DNA of 64,000 bases from Mesorhizobium sp. NZP2077 (lineage in GTDB: Bacteria; Pseudomonadota; Alphaproteobacteria; Rhizobiales; Rhizobiaceae): NCBI RefSeq assembly GCF_013170805.1, contig NZ_CP051293.1:3602001-3666000 (forward strand), given 5' to 3'. Below, piece after piece: positions 16,971 to 25,923 of the stretch. Under the pieces are notes generated by a model that did no database searches, was not told the DNA's origin, and saw nothing but the letters and a program-made list of their open reading frames with translations. The translations under genes and the position numbers were made by a program. Each line of letters opens with the position of its first letter. Positions within the stretch are counted from its first letter, which is position 1.

Positions 16971-17632
16971 AAAGGCTGCTTCTGGGTACGCCGCTCTCGC
17001 GAATAGAGCGCGACGGCCATCGCCCGGTTGCGGACGTCGAGCTTGTCGTAGAGATTCTTGAGGTGGTACTTCACCGTGTTCTCGGAAATGCCGGTCCGCG
17101 TCGCGATCTGCAAATTGGTCCAGCCGTCGGAAAGCACCGCCAGCAGCTCGCGCTCACGCACCGTGAGCTGCGCCAGCGGCGTGTCGTTGACCTTATTGAT
17201 GTCGATGTAGGGGATGCAGATGCGGCCGTGCGCGACGGCCAGGATCGTGTCGAAGATAATAGTCGGGTCATCGAACTGGAAACAGTAGCCCTGGGTGCCG
17301 AGCCGCACGCATTGCTTCAGGATGCCGATGTCATGGTCGTTGGAAAAGACGGTGATGCGCACATCGAGCTTGCGGCTCTGGACTTCGGCCAGCACATCAG
17401 CGCCGTCCATGTCGGCGAGCTTCCAGCCGATGATTGCAACATCGAACCCGCCCTTGTCAGCCAGATCCAGGAATTGCTTGCCGCTCTGCACCGTGCTCAG
17501 CAATTCGAAACGGCCGTCGCATTCGAGCATTTCGCGAAGTGCCGATATGACGAATGGATTGCGCTCGGCGACGACAATGCGCATGCGCCGGTCGCCGATT
17601 GCCTTGCTCGTTTTCCCGGGCTTGCTGTTCAA
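16964..17632 (-). CDS. LuxR/NarL-type regulator with atypical receiver domain
   Basis: 222 residues from a TTG at 17632 with AGGA upstream; an ATG at 17584 (residue 17) is the alternative start. The N-terminal domain reads as a response-regulator receiver, but the phospho-acceptor position is Gly69 (DVAIIGWKLADMDG) and the conserved Lys near the end is Gln119. The C-terminal HTH (LTVRERELLAVLSDGWTNLQ ... ENTVKYHLKNLYDKL) is a standard LuxR domain. It is just upstream of the serine-cycle operon on the same strand and probably controls it, independently of phosphorylation or through a ligand or partner. Confidence 0.85.
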   Translation of the reverse strand: MNSKPGKTSKAIGDRRMRIVVAERNPFVISALREMLECDGRFELLSTVQSGKQFLDLADKGGFDVAIIGWKLADMDGADVLAEVQSRKLDVRITVFSNDHDIGILKQCVRLGTQGYCFQFDDPTIIFDTILAVAHGRICIPYIDINKVNDTPLAQLTVRERELLAVLSDGWTNLQIATRTGISENTVKYHLKNLYDKLDVRNRAMAVALYSRERRTQKQPFG

Positions 17633-18001
17633 GGGCCGTTTTGTCCTAGGTGCCGCAACTCAGGGGCCCAGGCTTCAGGCCTGGACCGGTATCATGATAA
17701 TTCTGCCCCAATCGCGCTGGGGTGCTCTTTCCCCAGCGACATCGGCTGTCGCGCCGTATGAAGCTGGGGTTCGCTGGTTTTTGATGGGATTGGCATTGCC
17801 AGGTCAGGCATCCGGGATACGCCCGCCGCTTGGCGTGGAATAAGCGTTTCGTTTGATATTCCGGGTCTTAGAGCGATAAGTTCTCAAATCGAATCGCGTC
17901 TGCACGCGAGATGCATCGGATTTCCGCGAAACCGATTTCCGCTTTGAGGTCCGATGCTCTAGACCTGAGACACAATTTTTCCGGGATGGCGGGAGGCGCT
18001 G
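17633..18001. other. Intergenic region with rhizobial-type inverted repeat element
   Basis: 369 bases without a gene between the divergent LuxR and mgtE genes. It contains GCATCGGA (17913-17920) and its perfect complement TCCGATGC (17950-17957) flanking GCGAAACCGATTTCCGCTTT, a wording that recurs in intergenic repeats of Rhizobiales. The element may be an mRNA stem-loop or a scattered repeat. GGGAGG at 17991 is the ribosome site of mgtE. Confidence 0.5.
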
Positions 18002-19414
18002 GTGGAGCACGAGCAGACGACCTCCGCCAGGGCGGCTGACGACGCCCATGCCGACATCTATGGCGAGGACGGCGCGGTCCTTTCGTCCTTCCTTGCCCAG
18101 ATCGGAGCAGCGCTCGCCGACCGCGATACGTTGGCCCTCAAGCATGAAGTCGACCATCTGCACCAGTCGGAACTCGGCGACCTGATCGAGGCGCTGCATC
18201 CTGAGCAGCGGCGGACCCTGGTCGAGCTGCTGGGCGCCGATTTCGACTTTTCCGCGCTGACCGAGGTCGACGAGGCGATCCGCATGGAGATCGTCGATCA
18301 CATGCCCAATGCGCAGATCGCGCAGGCGGTGCAGGCACTCGATTCCGACGACGCTGTCTACATTCTCGAGGACCTCGAAAAGGAAGACCAGGACGAGATC
18401 CTGTCGCAACTGCCGTTCACCGAGCGGATCAGGCTGCGCCGCTCGCTCGACTATCCCGAAGAGACCGCCGGGCGGCGCATGCAGACGGAGTTCGTCGCGG
18501 TGCCGCCGTTCTGGACCATCGGCCAGACCATCGACTATATGCGCGAGGACAAGAATTTGCCTGAGCGCTTCAGCCAGATCTTCGTCATCGACCCGACCTT
18601 CAAGCTGCTCGGCGCCATCGACCTCGACCAGATCCTGCGCACCAAGCGCACGGTCAAGGTCGGGGAGGTCATGCATGAGACGCGGCACGCCATTCCGGCG
18701 ACGATGGATCAGGAAGAGGCCGCGCGGGAGTTTGAGCAGTACGATCTGCTTTCGGCCGCCGTCGTTGACGAGAACGAGCGGCTGGTCGGCGTGCTGACCA
18801 TCGACGATGTCGTCGACGTCATCCAGCAGGAGGCCGAGGAAGATCTGCTGCGCATGGGCGGCGTCGGCGACGAAGAGCTTTCCGACAGCATTTTTTCGAC
18901 CTCGCGCTCGCGCGTTCCCTGGCTGCTGATCAATCTGTTGACGGCATTCCTGGCGGCGTCGGTGATCAGCCTGTTCGACCGCACGATCGAGCATATCGTG
19001 GCGCTTGCCGTGCTGATGCCGATCGTCGCCGGCATGGGCGGCAATGCCGGCTCGCAGACCATGACCGTCACCGTGCGGGCGCTGGCGACCAGGGATCTCG
19101 ACATCTACAATGCCGGCCGCATCATCCGCCGCGAAATGGGCGTCGGCTTCATCAACGGCATTATCTTCGCCATCCTGATCGGCATCGTCGCAGCGGCCTG
19201 GTTTCGCGATCCCAATCTCGGCGGCATCATCGCGGCGGCGATGATCATCAACATGTTCGTCGCCGCTCTTGCCGGTATCCTGATCCCGCTGCTGCTCGAC
19301 CGGTTCAAGATCGATCCGGCGGTGGCTTCGGCGGTGTTCGTTACCACGGTCACCGATGTCGTCGGCTTCTTTGCCTTTCTTGGTCTCGCCACATGGTGGT
19401 TCGGCGCCGCATGA
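18002..19414 (+). CDS. mgtE: MgtE-type magnesium channel
   Basis: 470 residues, GTG start with GGGAGG upstream. Order of domains: MgtE N-terminal superhelical domain (about residues 40-140), two CBS domains (about 145-270) that sense Mg2+/nucleotide, and five transmembrane helices (about 295-470). The first helix region holds PIVAGMGGNAGSQTMTV, the signature pore motif. Imports Mg2+ at the inner membrane. Single-gene transcription unit; the MerR gene downstream is separated by 143 bases. Confidence 0.95.
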   Translation: MEHEQTTSARAADDAHADIYGEDGAVLSSFLAQIGAALADRDTLALKHEVDHLHQSELGDLIEALHPEQRRTLVELLGADFDFSALTEVDEAIRMEIVDHMPNAQIAQAVQALDSDDAVYILEDLEKEDQDEILSQLPFTERIRLRRSLDYPEETAGRRMQTEFVAVPPFWTIGQTIDYMREDKNLPERFSQIFVIDPTFKLLGAIDLDQILRTKRTVKVGEVMHETRHAIPATMDQEEAAREFEQYDLLSAAVVDENERLVGVLTIDDVVDVIQQEAEEDLLRMGGVGDEELSDSIFSTSRSRVPWLLINLLTAFLAASVISLFDRTIEHIVALAVLMPIVAGMGGNAGSQTMTVTVRALATRDLDIYNAGRIIRREMGVGFINGIIFAILIGIVAAAWFRDPNLGGIIAAAMIINMFVAALAGILIPLLLDRFKIDPAVASAVFVTTVTDVVGFFAFLGLATWWFGAA

Positions 19415-19557
19415 GTGGCCTCAATTGACTTTTACGTAAATGCCGTGCGAGGCTCGCGCGGGGTGCTGCATCGATTCCGGCGTGGCAAGGGTTTGGTTCG
19501 GGACAGAAGGCGACGCCGCATGGCCATCGCCAGGGATTCCGGCGGGCGGGAGTGACA

Positions 19558-19944
19558 ATGCGGGAATATTATTCGATCACTGAGCTGACCCGCGAATTCG
19601 ACGTGTCGACGCGGACGCTGCGTTTCTATGAGGATGAGGGACTGGTGCAACCGGTGCGGCGTGGCCGCACGCGGCTGTTTCGCCCGTCCGACCGCCATCT
19701 CATCCGGCAGATCATGCGCGGCAAAAGGCTTGGCTTCTCGATCAACGAGATCCGCGAAATCATCCAGATGTACAAGGAGCCTCCGGGCGAGGTCGGTCAA
19801 CTCAAGCTGATGATCAAGCGCATCGAGGAAAAGCGCGAAGATCTGAGGCAAAAGCGCCGCGACCTTGAGGAGACGCTGGCAGAGCTAGACCAGGCAGAGG
19901 AATCCTGCGTCGAGCGCTTGGTGGAGCTTGGCGTCAATACGTAA
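19558..19944 (+). CDS. MerR-family transcriptional regulator
   Basis: 128 residues from ATG 19558, with GGGAG six bases upstream; the GTG at 19552 is less likely. The N-terminal winged helix (YSITELTREFDVSTRTLRFY) and the following dimerisation coiled coil (residues about 80-120) are typical. Cys residues typical of metal sensors are absent except one near the C-terminus, so it is more like the acyl-CoA/leucine-catabolism (LiuR-like) MerR branch. Target genes are not evident next to it. Confidence 0.85.
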   Translation: MREYYSITELTREFDVSTRTLRFYEDEGLVQPVRRGRTRLFRPSDRHLIRQIMRGKRLGFSINEIREIIQMYKEPPGEVGQLKLMIKRIEEKREDLRQKRRDLEETLAELDQAEESCVERLVELGVNT

Positions 19945-19950
19945 CGCCAC

Positions 19951-20427
19951 TCAAATCCAGCGCCGAACCCTTTTGGCGTAGTCGCGGTATTTCTTGCCGA
20001 ATTTCGCCGCCAGGATCTTTTCCTCGCCCTCGATCGCGACCTTCTGCGTGGCGAAGGCGGCGATGAAGGCCAGCGGCAGGAACCAGACGATCCCCGAGAC
20101 AAAGGCGACGCCGATCAGCAGCAGCGTGTTGGCCAGATACATCGGGTTGCGGGTGATGCCGAAGGGGCCTGTGGTGACGAGGTGGTCGGGTACCGCGTTG
20201 GGGTTGAACGTCGTCTTGGCCCGCATCATGGTGCGGATGGCGGTGAACCAGAGTGCGGCGACACCGAACAGCGCCACCCAGCCGGCGGCGAACAGGATGT
20301 CGCCCAGAAGGTCGCCGATCCAGGGCAGGGGATAGAGCATGCCGAGGATGACGCTGATGGCGATCGCCGCGGTGTAGATCACCGGCGGCCACGGTATCAG
20401 TCCCGGCTTCGGTTGGGTTTCGGTCAT
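19951..20427 (-). CDS. Isoprenylcysteine carboxyl methyltransferase-family membrane protein
   Basis: 158 residues from the ATG complementary to 20425-20427, overlapping the upstream DUF1624 gene by four bases. Four hydrophobic helices precede GPFGITRNPMYLANTLLLIG and the C-terminal E-x-x-L...FG-x-x-Y-x-x-Y motif, which mark the ICMT/PEMT-like methyltransferase fold that binds S-adenosylmethionine. The bacterial substrate is unknown; lipids or quinone-like molecules are possible. Confidence 0.85.
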   Translation of the reverse strand: MTETQPKPGLIPWPPVIYTAAIAISVILGMLYPLPWIGDLLGDILFAAGWVALFGVAALWFTAIRTMMRAKTTFNPNAVPDHLVTTGPFGITRNPMYLANTLLLIGVAFVSGIVWFLPLAFIAAFATQKVAIEGEEKILAAKFGKKYRDYAKRVRRWI

Positions 20428-21422
20428 TGCGTTCCTCCCTCGTTCATCTTGTCTTCGGTCTGGGCCGTGCAACTGGCGGCCAGATCGCCCAGATGCGCCC
20501 GGAATTCGGGACTCTGGTCGTTATTCTCGAGCCGATCAAGCGTGGCCTCGCCCTCGATCGTCGTCAGCATGCAACCGCAATAGCTGGTGCAGAAGGTTGC
20601 GTTGCGAATCTGCTCGCACGAGCGTTGGCAGGTTTTCAGGAAGTTCACCTGCGGGGTTTCGACCTGGGCCGGCATCATCTGCGAAAACAGCCAGACGCAG
20701 CCGATCAGCAGCGGCTGGTGGATCAGGTAGAAAGCGAGGCTGTGGCGGCCGATGAAGAGCAGCGGATTGGCCCAGCGGCCGGGCACCAGGCTTGCCAGCC
20801 GCGCTCGTGTACCGGACGCGGAAGCGAGTTTCGCCACCCCGATGCCGATCAGCACCGCGCCGAACCATGGAAACAGCGGTACATAGTCGTTGGAGCGCGG
20901 ATTGATCGCCGACAGGCCGATCCACCACAGCCAGGCGTGATCCAGGGCCTCGAAGCGCAGGTAGACGGGGGCGGCGATGACAAGCGCGGCAACGACAAGC
21001 GTCAGCAGGGCCGGCAGCCGCAGGAAGGCGAGTCCGAGCAGGCTGGCGAGCGCGATCTCGTGCAGGATGCCGAAGAAAATGAATCCATCCGGCGTCGCGA
21101 TGCGGGTGACCACCGAAATGGCGATCGCCGCGCCAGCGACCATGGCGAAGCGCTTCCAAAAACCGTTCCAGCGGATCTGCTGGCCGTGCGCCAGGTAGAG
21201 GCTCACGCCGACCAGGAACAGGAAGGTCGAGGCGATGCAGCGCGCGTAGATCTTCCACCAGCCGAAGGCGGTAAGGCCGGGGTCGGTGTAGCCGAAGAAC
21301 TCCAGATCCCAGGTGAAATGGTAGCTCGCCATCGCCAGCAGCGCGATGCCGCGCACGATGTCGATGACGACTATGCGCCTGGATGGCTCCGGAACGGGTG
21401 CGGTCGACGTTTGGATACTCAT
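20424..21422 (-). CDS. DUF1624 / HGSNAT-like membrane protein with Cys-rich tail
   Basis: 332 residues. The N-terminus IVVIDIVRGIALLAMASYHF and the multi-helix layout match DUF1624, related to heparan-alpha-glucosaminide acetyltransferases, which transfer acyl groups across a membrane. After the last helix comes a soluble tail of about 75 residues with a Cys cluster (CQRSCEQI ... FCTSYCGCM). The tail lies outside the membrane domain and may bind a metal or form disulfides. Coupled to the ICMT-like gene, so both may modify the same lipid or sugar. Confidence 0.75.
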   Translation of the reverse strand: MSIQTSTAPVPEPSRRIVVIDIVRGIALLAMASYHFTWDLEFFGYTDPGLTAFGWWKIYARCIASTFLFLVGVSLYLAHGQQIRWNGFWKRFAMVAGAAIAISVVTRIATPDGFIFFGILHEIALASLLGLAFLRLPALLTLVVAALVIAAPVYLRFEALDHAWLWWIGLSAINPRSNDYVPLFPWFGAVLIGIGVAKLASASGTRARLASLVPGRWANPLLFIGRHSLAFYLIHQPLLIGCVWLFSQMMPAQVETPQVNFLKTCQRSCEQIRNATFCTSYCGCMLTTIEGEATLDRLENNDQSPEFRAHLGDLAASCTAQTEDKMNEGGTQ

Positions 21423-21647
21423 GGTCTCGCGATCTGATTCAGCCCCGCCTGAGGACTATCACGGTTGGACGGGACAGAAGAAGGCCGGGAGCACGGCTAT
21501 GCAGGCACCGGGGTCGAGCAACGCTTTAGGCCAGCACAGGAAAGCCTTTGACCGGTTTCGCTTTTTGCCGGTTATGCGTCGGTTTCCTCTTAATTACCCG
21601 GAACCGAGCGCGGCAGATTTGGCAGGTGATTCTGCTTTGGGGAAGCA

Positions 21648-22847
21648 ATGTCCACCCATGTGCGCCACCCGATCTGGCTCCCGGCCCTCAAGGCCGCGGA
21701 TGCGCGCACCTTCGCCTCGCTCTATGCGGTCGAATCCTTCGCCCGCGCCACGGTGTCGAGCGTCATCCCGATCCAGGCCTACGAAATCCTCCACAACGAG
21801 CAGATCGTCTCGATCCTCTACACCATCGTGGCGATGCTCGGCCTGTCGGTGACCTTGTTCATGCCGATGCTGATCCGCCGCTTCGCCCGGCGCTGGGTCT
21901 ACACTGCGGGCGCCTGCCTGCTTGCTATCGGTTCGCTGTTCTTCGTCACCCACACGCTTGCGGGGCAACTGGCGGGCATGCTGTGCCGCGTCATGGGCGC
22001 CAGCGCGCTCTCCATCACGCTCAACCTCTACATCATGGACCACATCCGCAAGACCGACTTCATGCAGGCTGAATCGCTGCGCATGGCGTGGTCGATGTTT
22101 GCCTGGACCGGCGGGCCGACGCTCGGCATCTTCCTCTACACGCGCTTCGGCATCTATGCCGCGCATGGCGCGGTGGCGGTGTTCGCGCTGGCCCTGCTGG
22201 CGCTGTTCTGGACCTATCGGCTGGGCGACAACCAGTCGATCCGGCCGGGCAAGACCCGGCCGGCCAATCCGCTCGCCAATATCGGCCGCTTCGTCGCCCA
22301 GCCCAGATTGAGGCTCGCCTGGCTGATCGCCTTTGGCCGGTCCTGCTTCTGGTCGACGTTCTTCGTCTATGGACCGCTGTTCATGGTCATCACCGGCGAG
22401 GGGAAGCTGGCCGGCGGCCTGCTGGTCTCGGCCGGCAATGCGCTGCTGTTCATGGCGATCTTCTGGGGCAAGGCCGGAAAGCGCTTTGGCGGCCGCAAGA
22501 CCATGACCTTTGCCTATTTCGCCATGTCGGCGATGCTGCTGGCGGCGGGCACGGTGGGAGCGACAGCGCCGTTGCTGACCGGCGCCTTTCTGCTCGGTGG
22601 CGCGTTCTTCACCATTGCGCTCGACGCGCTGGGCTCGACCGCCTTCATGCGCTCGGTGCGCTCCTATGAGCGGGCGCAGATGGCGGCGGTCTACCGCACC
22701 TATCTCGATTTTTCCGAGCTGACGCCGCCGCTGGTTTATTCCGTAGTGCTGATCTTTTTCGGACTGGGCTCGGTGTTCATCACGCTCAGCCTGCTGGCGG
22801 CGGTTTGCGGCTTCGTGACGTGGCGTTACCTGCCGAAGTCTCTCTGA
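21648..22847 (+). CDS. Major facilitator superfamily transporter
   Basis: 399 residues with about 12 hydrophobic segments, a central hydrophilic loop around residues 190-215 and a Gly-rich helix near residue 160. No drug- or sugar-specific signature is recognised. It lies alone on the plus strand, 3 bases before the convergent Rieske gene, with a 225-base gap upstream in which no feature stands out. Substrate unknown. Confidence 0.85.
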   Translation: MSTHVRHPIWLPALKAADARTFASLYAVESFARATVSSVIPIQAYEILHNEQIVSILYTIVAMLGLSVTLFMPMLIRRFARRWVYTAGACLLAIGSLFFVTHTLAGQLAGMLCRVMGASALSITLNLYIMDHIRKTDFMQAESLRMAWSMFAWTGGPTLGIFLYTRFGIYAAHGAVAVFALALLALFWTYRLGDNQSIRPGKTRPANPLANIGRFVAQPRLRLAWLIAFGRSCFWSTFFVYGPLFMVITGEGKLAGGLLVSAGNALLFMAIFWGKAGKRFGGRKTMTFAYFAMSAMLLAAGTVGATAPLLTGAFLLGGAFFTIALDALGSTAFMRSVRSYERAQMAAVYRTYLDFSELTPPLVYSVVLIFFGLGSVFITLSLLAAVCGFVTWRYLPKSL

Positions 22848-22850
22848 CGA

Positions 22851-24041
22851 TCAGGGCATTGACCAAAGCGCCGCGTGGCGCTCGCGCACCCAATTGTGGA
22901 AGCGGTGCAGGTCATATTCCTCGGGCATCAGCACGCCAGATTGGTGGCGCATCGAGCGCAGGCCCCTCTGGTTGACCTCGCAGATCGCCGCATCCTCTTC
23001 CAGCACCTGTGTGCCGAAGGCGACGATGTTGTCGATGTCTGTCGCGGCCAGCGCCTCGGGCGCGAACAGCCATTCGGCGACAAGCTCCGTCTGCTCGGGG
23101 CCGAGCGGCAACAGGCGCACGGTCCTGACATAATCGACATGACCGACGATGAACATCGAGGGCAGGCTGGTGGCATAGGTCTGGCCGGCGGCGCGTTCGG
23201 CTGGCGTCAACCCCGAGAAGACCGGCCCGTGCGTCCGGCCATCGCGCGACCAGGTTTCGGCGCCGGCGCGCAGGCCACCGGAAAACTCCGGCGCGTCATT
23301 GTCGGCATGGCGCGTCCATTCGGGATCGTCATGCCGGCTCATCAGGCCGCGGCCATAGATCGGCACCAGCCGCGACAGGTCCTTGTGGACGCCCGGGCAG
23401 TGCAGGCACTCGTTGAAGTTTTCCCAAAAAATCTTCCAGTTGCAGTTCATCACCTTGCGCAGCACATGGCCTGAGACCAGCGTTTCCAGCGGCCAGTTGC
23501 CGAGATTGCCGGAGGCGGGATCGAAGGATGCCTGCGCCGAGCCGCCCGCGTTCTCCAGTAACGCGTCCTCGTGCAGATTGATGAACACGAAGCCGCGCCA
23601 CACCGACAGCGCGACGCGATAAAGCGGGTGGTCGGCCTTGTCGAAGCCGTCCGGCAGCGATTTCGACGGCACGCGCACGAGGTCACCGCGCAGCGAATAG
23701 GACCAGGCATGGTAGGGGCATGTGATCAGCCGCGCCTTCAGCCGGCCCTCGCTCTCCTGGCACAGCTGCGAGCCGCGATGGCGGCAGGTGTTGTGGAAGG
23801 CGCGCAGCTCGCCGGTGTCGTCGCGCAGCACGATGATATCCTGCGTGCCGATGCGGAATCGGCGGAAGGCCAGCGGCTGGGCCAGATCGGTCTCGCGGCA
23901 GACAAGCAGCCAGTTTTTGTACCAGATGGCATCAAGGTCACGCTGATAGGCCGCCGCATCCCAATAGGCCGATGAGGGCAGCGTGGGTTCGGCCTGGGTC
24001 AGGCCGTTATAGGGATCGCGCTCGCTCGCAATGGGCTGCAT
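22851..24041 (-). CDS. Rieske-type ring-hydroxylating oxygenase alpha subunit
   Basis: 396 residues from ATG 24041, chosen for its AGGAAG ribosome site. The Rieske [2Fe-2S] site is CRH (Cys86, His88) and CPYH (Cys108, His111). The mononuclear iron site follows in NCNWKIFWENFNECLHCPGV. The opening and length resemble glycine-betaine/stachydrine demethylases (GbcA/Stc2 group) as much as aromatic dioxygenases. A betaine demethylase would fit the N-methyl-compound genes elsewhere in the window, but no reductase subunit gene is adjacent. Substrate not settled. Confidence 0.85.
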   Translation of the reverse strand: MQPIASERDPYNGLTQAEPTLPSSAYWDAAAYQRDLDAIWYKNWLLVCRETDLAQPLAFRRFRIGTQDIIVLRDDTGELRAFHNTCRHRGSQLCQESEGRLKARLITCPYHAWSYSLRGDLVRVPSKSLPDGFDKADHPLYRVALSVWRGFVFINLHEDALLENAGGSAQASFDPASGNLGNWPLETLVSGHVLRKVMNCNWKIFWENFNECLHCPGVHKDLSRLVPIYGRGLMSRHDDPEWTRHADNDAPEFSGGLRAGAETWSRDGRTHGPVFSGLTPAERAAGQTYATSLPSMFIVGHVDYVRTVRLLPLGPEQTELVAEWLFAPEALAATDIDNIVAFGTQVLEEDAAICEVNQRGLRSMRHQSGVLMPEEYDLHRFHNWVRERHAALWSMP

Positions 24042-24194
24042 GGCTGGCTTCCTGTGAGGACGCCAGCCGACACCCGGCCGGTGCAATTGTCAATTGTCGT
24101 GCCCAGGACCACCTGACTTGTCGGCATGGCGCAATCGCGCTGATTGCCGGCGGAATTTGGTTTGCCGCGTGTCGTGATTTTCCCTATAGTCACA

Positions 24195-24372
24195 TGGTCG
24201 TCGGTTCCGTTTTGGAGCCAAGAGGGAATGCGGTGCGGGCTCGTTTGTTGCCCAATGCCGTGGCTGCCCCCGCAACTGTGTGCGGTAGTCCTCTCCATAT
24301 GCCACTGAAGATTCGTCTTCGGGAAGGTGGAGAAGGGCGCTGATCCGCGAGCCAGGAGACCTGCCGACGACG
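24195..24372 (+). ncRNA. Cobalamin riboswitch
   Basis: The conserved elements occur in order: GGTTCC (24203-24208), AGAGGGAA (24221-24228), GCTGCCCCCGCAACTGTGTG (around 24262-24282), the CACTG core (24303-24307), GGGAAGG (24321-24327) and the B12 box GAGCCAGGAGACCTGCC (24349-24365). A CCCTC/GAGGG hairpin (24387-24401) lies between it and the cbtB ribosome site. In this family adenosylcobalamin binding turns off expression, here of cobalt uptake and B12 synthesis genes. Confidence 0.95.
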
Positions 24373-24415
24373 GCAAAACTGACAGGCCCTCGGGTGGAGG
24401 GTGAAAGGACAAGAT

Positions 24416-24595
24416 ATGACTACCGCTTCCGTCTCCCTCGGTGCCTCCGTCTCCTCGCAGTCGCGCTTCATGCAGCTCGCTCTTGCTGCGTTTCTCGGCA
24501 TTTTCGTGATGGGCTTTGTCGGCTTCTCGCATATCGATGCGATCCACAATGCGGCTCACGACTATCGCCATTCGATGGCGTTCCCCTGCCACTGA
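24416..24595 (+). CDS. cbtB: Cobalt transporter subunit CbtB
   Basis: 59 residues from ATG 24416 with AAAGGA upstream. One transmembrane helix (about residues 20-40) and a His-rich C-terminus HNAAHDYRHSMAFPCH, the proposed metal-binding motif of CbtB. It works with CbtA, the next gene, in cobalt uptake for cobalamin synthesis. It is the first gene after the riboswitch, which is where CbtB genes typically lie. Confidence 0.93.
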   Translation: MTTASVSLGASVSSQSRFMQLALAAFLGIFVMGFVGFSHIDAIHNAAHDYRHSMAFPCH

Positions 24596-24610
24596 CGAGG
24601 ATCTAACATC

Positions 24611-25414
24611 ATGAACCTGTTTCGCAACGTCGTGTTCATCGCGGCGATCGCAGGGCTCGTGGCTGGCGTCGTCCTCGCCTGCATGCAGGCCTATGCCACC
24701 GTGCCGCTGATCCTGAAGGCGGAAGTCTACGAACAGGCCGGCGGTGGCCACAAGCACGACCATGCCGCGGCACCGGCCGCAACGGATACCACTGCCATGA
24801 GCACGGCCGCCCCGGCGGGGAATGCCATGAGCACTGCGGCGCCGGCCCTGGCCGAAGCGACTGCTCCGGCGGAAGACGAGGGTTGGACGCCGGCGGACGG
24901 TTTCGAGCGTTTCGCCTTCAGCGTGCTTGCCAATATCGTCACCGGCATCGGCTTTGCGCTGATCCTGGTCGCTGTTTCGGAATTCGCTGGTGGCATCGGC
25001 ACCTGGCGCCAGGGCGTGTTCTGGGGCCTGGCCGGCTTTGCCGTGTTCACGCTGGCGCCTGGTCTCGGTCTGCCGCCGGAACTGCCGGCCATGCCTGCGG
25101 CCGATCTGACGCAGCGCCAGATCTGGTGGTGGGCAACGGTGGCGGCGACCGCAGCCGGGCTCGGCCTGATCGCGTTCCGCAAGTCGCTGCCGCTGGCGAT
25201 CCTGGCCGTGGCCTTGATCGTCGCGCCGCATATTGTCGGCGCGCCGCAGCCCGGCAGTTACGAGACAGCAATTCCCGAAGGTCTGCATCACCAGTTCGTG
25301 GTGGCGGTGACGGTGACCAATCTGGTGTTCTGGCTGGTGCTTGGCGCCGTCGTCGGCGTGGTGCGCGGACGCTTCACCGGCACCGCGACCAGCCTGCGCG
25401 ACAGCTTTGCCTGA
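24611..25414 (+). CDS. cbtA: Cobalt transporter subunit CbtA
   Basis: 267 residues with about six membrane helices and a His-rich loop near residues 44-50 (GGGHKHDH) likely to bind cobalt. An Ala/Thr/Met-rich linker (about 51-85) follows. It is 15 bases after cbtB and under the same riboswitch. The stop region overlaps the probable TTG start of cobU. Confidence 0.93.
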   Translation: MNLFRNVVFIAAIAGLVAGVVLACMQAYATVPLILKAEVYEQAGGGHKHDHAAAPAATDTTAMSTAAPAGNAMSTAAPALAEATAPAEDEGWTPADGFERFAFSVLANIVTGIGFALILVAVSEFAGGIGTWRQGVFWGLAGFAVFTLAPGLGLPPELPAMPAADLTQRQIWWWATVAATAAGLGLIAFRKSLPLAILAVALIVAPHIVGAPQPGSYETAIPEGLHHQFVVAVTVTNLVFWLVLGAVVGVVRGRFTGTATSLRDSFA

Positions 25415-25922
25415 TCGCGGCAAGCTGACCTTCATCATCGGCGGTGCGCGCTCCGGAAAGAGCGGGCACGCCGAAACCCTGGCGACGGAGTTGCCGTCAC
25501 CATGGATTTATATTGCCACCGCGCAAGCCTATGACGACGAGATGCGCGAGCGCATCGCGCTGCACCGCTCGCGGCGCGGCGAGGGCTGGACGACCATCGA
25601 CGCGCCGCTCGACCTTGCCGGCGCGATTGAGGCCCTGCCAGACAACCAGCCGGTGCTGGTCGACTGCCTGACGCTGTGGCTGACCAATCACATGCTGGCC
25701 GATCACGAACTTGAGCTGGAATGCCGGCGGTTGGCGGATGTGCTGTCGTGGCCGCGCGGGCCTTGGTTCGTGGTTTCAAACGAAGTCGGGCAAGGTATCG
25801 TGCCGGACAATGCCCTGGCGCGCCGTTTTCGCGATGACGCCGGGCGTCTCAACCAGCAAGTCGCGGCGATCGCCGATACGGTGCTGCTGATGGTGGCGGG
25901 GCTGCCGCTCAAGGTGAAATGA
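25407..25922 (+). CDS. cobU: Adenosylcobinamide kinase / adenosylcobinamide-phosphate guanylyltransferase
   Basis: 171 residues from a probable TTG start at 25407, giving the normal distance to the P-loop GGARSGKS (residues 12-19). It phosphorylates adenosylcobinamide and attaches GMP in nucleotide-loop assembly of cobalamin. The VSNEVGQGIVP block is characteristic. A frame starting further upstream would lie inside cbtA. It overlaps cbtA by eight bases and is followed directly by cobO. Confidence 0.9.
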   Translation: MPDRGKLTFIIGGARSGKSGHAETLATELPSPWIYIATAQAYDDEMRERIALHRSRRGEGWTTIDAPLDLAGAIEALPDNQPVLVDCLTLWLTNHMLADHELELECRRLADVLSWPRGPWFVVSNEVGQGIVPDNALARRFRDDAGRLNQQVAAIADTVLLMVAGLPLKVK

Positions 25923-25923
25923 G

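Noticed and set aside
21620..21636. Possible sigma-54 promoter before the MFS gene at 21648
   Set aside because: The TGGCA and TGC blocks are one base too far apart, and the start codon would lie immediately behind it.
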